Shown here: piece by piece, positions 59,002-64,000 of the stretch
How positions within the stretch are numbered: the stretch's first letter is position 1
Layout of the letters: every line of letters starts with the position of its first letter
DNA from: Litorimonas sp051251645
Lineage (GTDB): Bacteria; Pseudomonadota; Alphaproteobacteria; Caulobacterales; Maricaulaceae
Reading direction: 5' to 3'
NCBI GenBank assembly: GCA_051251645.1
Contig: JBPOEY010000001.1
Location: 310,001 to 374,000, forward strand
Length of the DNA stretch: 64,000 nt
The notes under the pieces: generated by a model
Database searches by the model: none
What the model was told of the DNA's origin: nothing
The model's input: the letters and a program-made list of their open reading frames with translations, nothing else
Made by a program: the position numbers and the translations under genes

Positions 59002-59604
59002 TTAAAGCGTTTTTTCTTCAACTAAGACTTTGTACCACTCAGCGGCTCGTTCCGAGATCCACTTTTCATACGGAATCAAATGCACAACTAATCCTCTTAA
59101 ATCCGCACCTTTCATTACAGCTGAGTTGCCGATGTTAAATTCGGGAACGCCGCCTGAAATCTGTTCGGCATCTCGATCATCCATATTTAGGAAAACAAAG
59201 AAGTCTTCTCCATGATAACTGATCTTGCGTCCTGCCCAATGTGCAAGAATATTTCTCATGTCTCTTCTAAACTCAATCTCATCGAGTTTGCCGACCATGA
59301 CCAACTCTTCAGCCTGATCGTAGTCTAGCGCTTTAACTCCCTGTTTTACTCTTTTAACGAGTTTATCAGGGTATAAATTTTTGAGAACATGATCACCTAA
59401 TATTGAGGCTTCAACAAACGTCTTTATGCTTCTTCGCAGATTTAACTCCATCCAGTTGTAAAGCTGAACGTACATTCCAACTACCTGATAGTCCTCCTTG
59501 TCAAAGAGATTTCTATTGTCTGTTTCGTTTGCGAGCAGGTCGTATGCCAAATCCCTCACATCTCGCATGATCGGATCGGTATCATCTCCAGGTGGTATGG
59601 CCAT
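59002..59604 (-). CDS. HEPN-like domain protein
   Basis: A 200-residue helical protein. YVQLYNWMELNLRRSIKTF is a typical first HEPN helix and RRDMRNILAHWAGRK contains RNILAH (Rx4H) at about residue 121, the catalytic motif of HEPN ribonucleases. A soluble C-terminal part follows (SGGVPEFNIGNSAVMKGADLRGLV). It lies upstream of the PD-(D/E)XK gene in the same direction. Being a toxin-like effector with the nuclease as partner is an inference. Confidence 0.7.
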   Translation of the reverse strand: MAIPPGDDTDPIMRDVRDLAYDLLANETDNRNLFDKEDYQVVGMYVQLYNWMELNLRRSIKTFVEASILGDHVLKNLYPDKLVKRVKQGVKALDYDQAEELVMVGKLDEIEFRRDMRNILAHWAGRKISYHGEDFFVFLNMDDRDAEQISGGVPEFNIGNSAVMKGADLRGLVVHLIPYEKWISERAAEWYKVLVEEKTL

Positions 59605-59695
59605 ATTATCTCCTTCGATCAGTCTCGCGCCATTTTGCGTATCTTAAATGGTACAATCACGCTCCCTAAACCTTAGTCACATGGGAGATCACAAC

Positions 59696-60748
59696 ATGAC
59701 ACAATGGGTAGACTTCAAAACGGTGCGTGAGCACCTAACATTTCAGAACGTGCTTTCGCATTATGGTATCACGCCACACGGGGCAGGGGATCAGATCAAG
59801 ATCGTCTGTCCGTTTCACGACGATCATAAACCGTCTTGCGGGGTGAACCTCTCTAAACACGTCTATAATTGTTTCGCCTGCGATGCTGGCGGGAATGCGC
59901 TGGACTTCATTGCGCATATGGAGGGGCTTGATCCGTCCAAGGCTACGGAGCTTAGAAAAGCCGCCGTTATCGCGGCTGAGACATTCGGGATCGATCAGGC
60001 TCTGGAACGTCCTGCGAAGGGGCAGTCAAAAGCCAAGGTCAACGGATCAGCCGAACCTGTTCGAGCCAAGACAAAAAAGACGGGAGAGGCTAAGCCGCCT
60101 CACAAGACGGCGAAAAACAAACCCGTTCAATCGTCCAACCAGCCTCTCACCTTTCAGCTTCAGCTCGATCATAAGCATCCATTCATCGACGCCAGAAAAG
60201 AACAACTCGGCTTCAAGAAAAAGCTCGTGAAACAGTTCGGCGTTGGCTTTGCCAACAAAGGGATGATGAAGGAGCGCATCTGCATTCCCATTCATAACGA
60301 CCAAGGCGAGCTGATTGCCTATTCTGGGCGATGGGCGAGTGATGATCTGCCGGAGGACACGCCGCGCTATCTTCTGCCCAAAGGGTTTGAGAAAAGCAAA
60401 GTGCTCTATAATCTGCACCGCGTTCTAGAGCAGGGGAGCGAGACTGTCGTGATCGTCGAGGGGTTCTGGTCGGTCATGCGATTGCATGAGGCGGGCATTC
60501 CCTGTGTCGCGACGTTTGGCGATTGCGTCTCTGACGCGCAAGCCAACCTGCTCTTTGAGCACGGCGTTGAGACCGTCATCCTCATCTATGATGGGGATGA
60601 AGGCGGTCGGGTTGGGACAGCCTCGTCTCTGCCGATTTTGGCGCAAGGCGTGTTTGTGAAAACGATCATGCTGGACGACGGCATTAAGCCTGACATTATG
60701 TCCGACGACATCATGGATAGGCTGCCGCGCTATCAAGGTGACGCTTAA
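59696..60748 (+). CDS. Short DnaG-like primase (CHC2 zinc finger, TOPRIM)
   Basis: A 350-residue protein. The N-terminal zinc finger has CPFHDDHKPSCG and NCFACDAGGNALDFI (C, H, C, C). A primase-core segment (MKERICIPIHNDQGELIAYSGRWA) and a TOPRIM domain follow (VVIVEGFWSVMRL with the catalytic Glu, and ILIYDGDEGGRVG with DxDxxG). It lacks the DnaB-binding C-terminal domain of DnaG, as in primases of plasmids and phage-like elements. A linker (about 105-150) is Lys-rich. The ATG at 59696 has GGGAG upstream. A terminator follows directly. Confidence 0.9.
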   Translation: MTQWVDFKTVREHLTFQNVLSHYGITPHGAGDQIKIVCPFHDDHKPSCGVNLSKHVYNCFACDAGGNALDFIAHMEGLDPSKATELRKAAVIAAETFGIDQALERPAKGQSKAKVNGSAEPVRAKTKKTGEAKPPHKTAKNKPVQSSNQPLTFQLQLDHKHPFIDARKEQLGFKKKLVKQFGVGFANKGMMKERICIPIHNDQGELIAYSGRWASDDLPEDTPRYLLPKGFEKSKVLYNLHRVLEQGSETVVIVEGFWSVMRLHEAGIPCVATFGDCVSDAQANLLFEHGVETVILIYDGDEGGRVGTASSLPILAQGVFVKTIMLDDGIKPDIMSDDIMDRLPRYQGDA

Positions 60749-60756
60749 ACAACTTT

Positions 60757-60783
60757 AGAGACTCCCATTGGGAGTCTCTTTTT
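60757..60783 (+). terminator. Intrinsic terminator of the primase gene
   Basis: AGAGACTCCC (60757-60766) pairs with GGGAGTCTCT (60770-60779) around a three-base loop, followed by TTTT. It begins nine bases after the primase stop. Confidence 0.93.
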
Positions 60784-60800
60784 CAATCCGTTAACTCGAT

Positions 60801-60952
60801 CTCGGTCGATAGGCCGAGCGCTTTTTCCCCACGGTTGTCACGCGCGATTAGCAAGGCGACTTCATGGGTTTATCTAGTGACGATCGTCAGGCCATATTAT
60901 TGGACAGGAAAAAGCGATGAAGTCGCGTTGTAAAACGCAGACAACCGTGGGG
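60801..60952. other. Nested palindromic region downstream of the primase
   Basis: A small hairpin CTCGG / CCGAG (60801-60818) comes first. Then nested inverted repeats: CCCCACGGTTGTC (60827-60839) with GACAACCGTGGGG (60940-60952); inside them GCGACTTCAT (60856-60865) with ATGAAGTCGC (60917-60926); at the centre a perfect 12-base palindrome TGACGATCGTCA (60878-60889). The whole could fold into one long stem-loop. It could be a structured RNA, a replication or packaging origin, or a recombination site; the neighbouring primase favours an origin-type role, but this is not shown. Confidence 0.6.
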
Positions 60953-61261
60953 AAGAGCGTGAGCGGGGTAAAGGCGATTATCTATCGTTGGGGCACTTGT
61001 TAGGACGTGTGGGAGGCCGAGGGGGCTTGGGTCGGATAATTCCAGTTTGAATATTTTGAATAATTAAGAACTCGTTTCGGGTGCAACCACATTGATTGTG
61101 TTCCCGGTGCATAGTTCCAAACAAGCAATGGAAACTTAAGCATAACGTCAGATTTAAAGCTTGAAATTGCAAAAAGGCATGGGCATCCATAAGTATAAGC
61201 TGGCACAAAAGCTCCTAATTGTTGCGAAGGGTTCTATCTTGGATAGTGTGGGAAACCAGTC
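60953..61261. other. Gene-free stretch before the AraC-type gene
   Basis: About 310 bases with no supported gene and no clear promoter or repeat. It separates the accessory block from the regulator and RHS genes. Confidence 0.5.
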
Positions 61262-61645
61262 TTGGTGACATCGAATTCGTACCCAACTCCACCAACTCGA
61301 CATTATGCCTTCTTTCCGAGGGGCAAGAAAAACACACATATTACATTGGACAGTTTTTCGTCTCCTCCCGGAGAAATGCCATTTGCAAAATTTGAGGGGT
61401 GGCGCTTGGCTCTTAATCGAGATGCAAACCCGCTCAGGCTCAAAATCAAGGACATCGCAGGTCAAGTCGCGGCGATAAGTTTACCGTCTGACGAACTCAT
61501 TGTAATGGCCCCCGGCACTTACTCCGCTTGGAGTTGGTCAACGAGAGCTGTGAGTCACGTCGTTGAGTTACCGAGAGATTATTTCTCTGAGCTCTCCGAG
61601 AATGTTTTTGGACATGCCTGTCGAGCACCGCGTCGATCATGTTAG
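61262..61645 (+). pseudogene. AraC-type regulator, N-terminal part (frameshifted)
   Basis: A 127-residue frame with a sensor-domain-like part: MPFAKFEGWRLALNRD, LRLKIKDIAGQVAAISLPSDELIVMAPGTYSAWSWS (in part), then VVELPRDYFSELSENVFGH. The usual AraC DNA-binding half is missing here but is in the next frame (61639-62145). Together they total 295 residues, the normal length, so a single-base change probably split one gene. Two separate coupled genes remain possible because the ATG of the second lies in the end of the first. Confidence 0.55.
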
Positions 61646-62145
61646 TTAAAGCGCCAGATGTCGTGGAAGCCGTGGAAATGCTTGCTGGGACGCTTGATCG
61701 GGCTCGTAAGGGAAGCGCACATATCGCCAGTGGTTTTGCCGATGTTGCCGCAACCCGTCTGGTCCGACACCTCGGTGATGATGTTATCCAATCTTGGTCA
61801 TTTGCACCGGATGGATCGAAATCAACTCGAACCCGGCCTGTCAAATCATTCGAATGTTTGATTGATCAAATCCAAAACGCCCCAGGCAGCAAGATCACTG
61901 TCGCGATGATGAGCGCAATGAGCGGAATGAGCCGAGCGACTTTGCATCGCACGTTTAAAAAGGCCTTCGGCGATACGCCCATGACTTATTTACTACGTTT
62001 AAGAACTGAACGAGCGTGCCAACTGATTGAAGACAGTCAGCTAACGCTAAGTCAAATCGCTTCTGAGTGTGGGTTTTGCGATCAAGCCCATATGAGCCGC
62101 ATGGTAAAAGCCATAACGGGGAAGTCCCCAAGCGAGTTTGTTTGA
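61639..62145 (+). pseudogene. AraC-type regulator, C-terminal HTH part (frameshifted)
   Basis: A 168-residue frame holding the whole AraC/XylS double helix-turn-helix: MSAMSGMSRATLHRTFKKAFGDTPMTYLLRLRTERA (in part), followed by LTLSQIASECGFCDQAHMSRMVKAITGKSPSEF. The last segment is the second HTH with the conserved F-x-D-x-S-x-x-x-R pattern. It begins 7 bases before the first frame ends. It may control the RHS genes 70 bases downstream. Confidence 0.65.
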
Positions 62146-62216
62146 GACTCCTATACATGGCTGATTGAGATTCTGATACAAGACATACCTTAGCGTGTTT
62201 TAGTAACAACTAAGGT

Positions 62217-62807
62217 ATGCACGATCTAAAAGCCTCTCCATATTCGCAAGACAAGCTGCAGGATCATCGGTTAAAATCGGTAATTTCCCAGAACCGCAAT
62301 TGCACTGAACGCGTTACTCAACGTTTTAAGGTTCTTTTATCCACTCTTTTCATTATCGCTTCCGGGCTCCCGTTTACCGCGTCCTCTCAAACCGTTACCA
62401 CCTATCAATACGATGCATTGGGCAGAGTTGTTGAGGCGAGCGCCGACAATGGGGATATGTCGACCTTCGAAATCGACGATGCGAACAATATTACGCGCGC
62501 TGAGCGTACGTCGTCAGGCAACTCCAACTCGCCTCCTACATGTTCCCAGGTTCTGCGTATAGCTTTCACCAATAGCTATTCCATTGATGGTCGGACGGAT
62601 TGTACCGATCCTGATGGCGACACGATGAATGTTGTTTCAGCCACTGATCCGGCGGGTGCCGCGCAAACATCCGTCAGCGGGAATACGGTCATATTCTCGA
62701 ATTTGCCCGTAGGAACCAGTGAGTCAACTGTCACGGATAGCGATGGCAATGGCGGCACTGATACGCATGTCTTCTCAATCTATTACGAAGGTGGCTCGCC
62801 TTTCTAG
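62217..62807 (+). CDS. Secreted RHS-repeat and beta-sandwich protein
   Basis: A 196-residue exported protein; the hydrophobic stretch VLLSTLFIIASGLPFTASSQ is the signal region, after a basic N-terminal part of about 35 residues. Right after it come RHS-type YQYDALGRVVEASADNG and DDANNITRAERTSS, then a beta-sandwich-like part (ATDPAGAAQTSVSGNTVIFSNLPV and DSDGNGGTDTHVFSI, in part). It looks like a short companion of the large RHS gene that follows. A start closer to the signal region is possible but no ribosome site decides it. Confidence 0.7.
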   Translation: MHDLKASPYSQDKLQDHRLKSVISQNRNCTERVTQRFKVLLSTLFIIASGLPFTASSQTVTTYQYDALGRVVEASADNGDMSTFEIDDANNITRAERTSSGNSNSPPTCSQVLRIAFTNSYSIDGRTDCTDPDGDTMNVVSATDPAGAAQTSVSGNTVIFSNLPVGTSESTVTDSDGNGGTDTHVFSIYYEGGSPF

Positions 62808-62853
62808 AGACTCTGCTCGCCTTCGCTGACCCTTTCACGCCATTTCAAAGACG

Positions 62854-64000
62854 ATGATGTCCAAAACATCTCGTTTCAAAATTGCTCTCTTAGCAGCCTC
62901 GGTGTCATTGTTATTCACCGCAAACTCTTGGGGGCAATCTGTGCCGGAAGGGCAGGGGTATGGGGCCGCAGGGTTGGATGTCGGTGGACAGGTCAATGAT
63001 GTCATTCCCATCGTGTCCATCGGACACGGCGGCAATGAGCTCGCGCATGGCATCAACTTTTTTGGCAATTCATTCTCACAACCGACCACCGCGTCGGACA
63101 TAGAAATTGAAGCTGCACCTACGGGTGGAAAGCATTATTACTTTGTGTCCTTGCCCGGATCGCCGAGCATCCGGTTTATCGCTAATACAGATACACCGAC
63201 GACCAGCACGGTCTTTACGGAATATGTCAAAACAGGAAGCTCTCTATCATATGAGACATCTGAGTATGTATTCACTTCAAAACACGGCACAAAAGCGCGG
63301 TTTGCTGCGTCTGGTACAAACGCCTTAAAGCTGACGATAATCGAGGCCCCAGATGGAAGCCGGATTCGTTATGATTATGTTGGGTCTGAGCTCAGCTCTA
63401 TTCGTAACAGTGCTGGCTATCAGTTAAAATATCAGTTGCTCTCTACGCCAGACCGTGTGGTCGCGATTAACAACGCCGTTGAATATTGTAATCCCATTGC
63501 AAGCCAATGCTCACCCGGCAGCCAATGGGCGGACGGTACAGAAGGGAGCGGGCAGACGTCCGTCGAGGATGCGGAAGGGCGCATATATGGCATCAACGAC
63601 ACGTCATCGTCCATTACGTTGAGCTATCCCCAATCAGGCGCTGTCGTGTCGTCTAGTTACGACAGCTCTGGCTATACGACATCCAGCACACGGTTTGGGA
63701 TCACAACGTCATATTCGACGATAGAAGACACAAAAGGGACTTTAGATGACGGTGATGATATCAGGTATGTATATACCACATTGCCGGGTGGCGGAACTCA
63801 ATCAACTATCTCTCTAATGAAAGGCGGGTTGCCAACTTCAACAACCAACACGCTCGGCGAGGTCTCAACCTATACTTACACGCCAGATAATTTGATCGAC
63901 ACGATGACGGCACCACGCGGTAACATCGTTGATTACGCTTATGATGCTCGCGGAAATGTCACGGAAATTCGCCGTAAGGGTATTTCAGTTGGCGGCGCGA
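62854..64000 (+). CDS. RHS/YD-repeat protein, 5' part (truncated by window)
   Basis: An open frame of 382 codons that runs off the right edge. MSKTSRFKIALLAASVSLLFTANSWGQ is a signal peptide (second ATG, 62857, is equally possible). The mature part has an N-terminal domain starting YGAAGLDVGGQVNDVIP, then beta-strand repeats, and its last part has YD-type repeats: SRIRYDYVGSELSSIRNSAGY, STYTYTPDNLIDTMTAPRGNIVDYAYDARGNVTEI (in part). RHS proteins form large beta-cage shells around a variable C-terminal toxin; that end is outside the window. Confidence 0.85.
   Translation, partial: MMSKTSRFKIALLAASVSLLFTANSWGQSVPEGQGYGAAGLDVGGQVNDVIPIVSIGHGGNELAHGINFFGNSFSQPTTASDIEIEAAPTGGKHYYFVSLPGSPSIRFIANTDTPTTSTVFTEYVKTGSSLSYETSEYVFTSKHGTKARFAASGTNALKLTIIEAPDGSRIRYDYVGSELSSIRNSAGYQLKYQLLSTPDRVVAINNAVEYCNPIASQCSPGSQWADGTEGSGQTSVEDAEGRIYGINDTSSSITLSYPQSGAVVSSSYDSSGYTTSSTRFGITTSYSTIEDTKGTLDDGDDIRYVYTTLPGGGTQSTISLMKGGLPTSTTNTLGEVSTYTYTPDNLIDTMTAPRGNIVDYAYDARGNVTEIRRKGISVGGA

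Noticed and set aside
60978..61465. Minus-strand frames between the primase and the AraC-type gene
   Set aside because: Cys/Phe-rich short frames with no ribosome site; the longest overlaps the AraC-type N-terminal frame.
55740..62150. A fourth att copy bounding the 55.7-61 kb block
   Set aside because: I looked for TCCCCAGTGCGCC in this block and found none, so I do not call a third tRNA-linked element.
1..64000. CRISPR arrays
   Set aside because: I saw no regularly spaced repeats of 23-47 bases and no cas-like gene.

Overview
The window looks like a chromosome segment of a marine-type alphaproteobacterium near the Caulobacterales/Maricaulales (Hyphomonadaceae-like). The evidence is the set of alphaproteobacterial families (UrcA proteins, ELM1-type protein, imuA-imuB-dnaE2 with a GTTC-N7-GTTC SOS box, a DnaX lacking its zinc cysteines) and a moderately GC-rich core. 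I cannot name a genus. No CRISPR array or rRNA gene is visible; one tRNA gene is present.

Positions 1-27.9 kb are ordinary chromosomal genes: the end of prephenate dehydratase, a YHS protein, NudC, an outer-membrane barrel protein, a P450, dnaX-ybaB, a Tat-exported TIM-barrel protein, a GH10 xylanase-like lipoprotein, gamma-glutamyltransferase, peptide deformylase, a glutamate-synthase-like protein, a YgjP-type metallopeptidase and a large lipoprotein that share a CATG start, etfBA, a soluble hybrid histidine kinase, a LysR regulator, trxB, a ThuA-like lipoprotein, greA-elm1, two UrcA paralogues with duplicated promoters, a P1 peptidase and a GNAT enzyme.

A tRNA-Arg(ACG) gene at 27936-28012 is the insertion point of what appear to be two tandem integrative elements. 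The 3' end of the tRNA is repeated at 42290-42309 and 55667-55686. Element A (about 28.0-42.3 kb) carries a DNA cytosine methyltransferase, a GHKL (MutL/MORC-like) ATPase, two uncharacterised partners, a lipoprotein, the SOS mutasome imuA-imuB-dnaE2, a strongly structured possible RNA region, an excisionase-like HTH protein and a tyrosine integrase. Element B (about 42.3-55.7 kb) carries a second tyrosine integrase, a Fic protein behind a palindromic operator-like region, and a tightly packed five-gene operon: SNF2-type helicase, DUF4391-like protein, an unknown 187-residue protein, a type III Mod-like methyltransferase and a Res-like helicase-nuclease. The two integrases are divergent and face away from the shared central att repeat.

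From 55.7 to 61 kb lies more accessory DNA with no further att copy: a ParE-type toxin-antitoxin operon with a third small gene, an HTH plus Swt1-type HEPN pair, a recombinase remnant, a HEPN plus PD-(D/E)XK nuclease pair, and a short DnaG-like primase followed by a strong terminator and a nested palindromic region. The right end (61.3-64 kb) has an AraC-type regulator split over two frames and two secreted RHS-type genes, the last cut by the window edge.

The best candidates for undescribed systems are the methyltransferase-GHKL operon of element A, the five-gene operon of element B with its unknown third member, the two HEPN-containing gene pairs at 56.7-59.6 kb, the structured region at 39691-39960 and the nested palindromes at 60801-60952.
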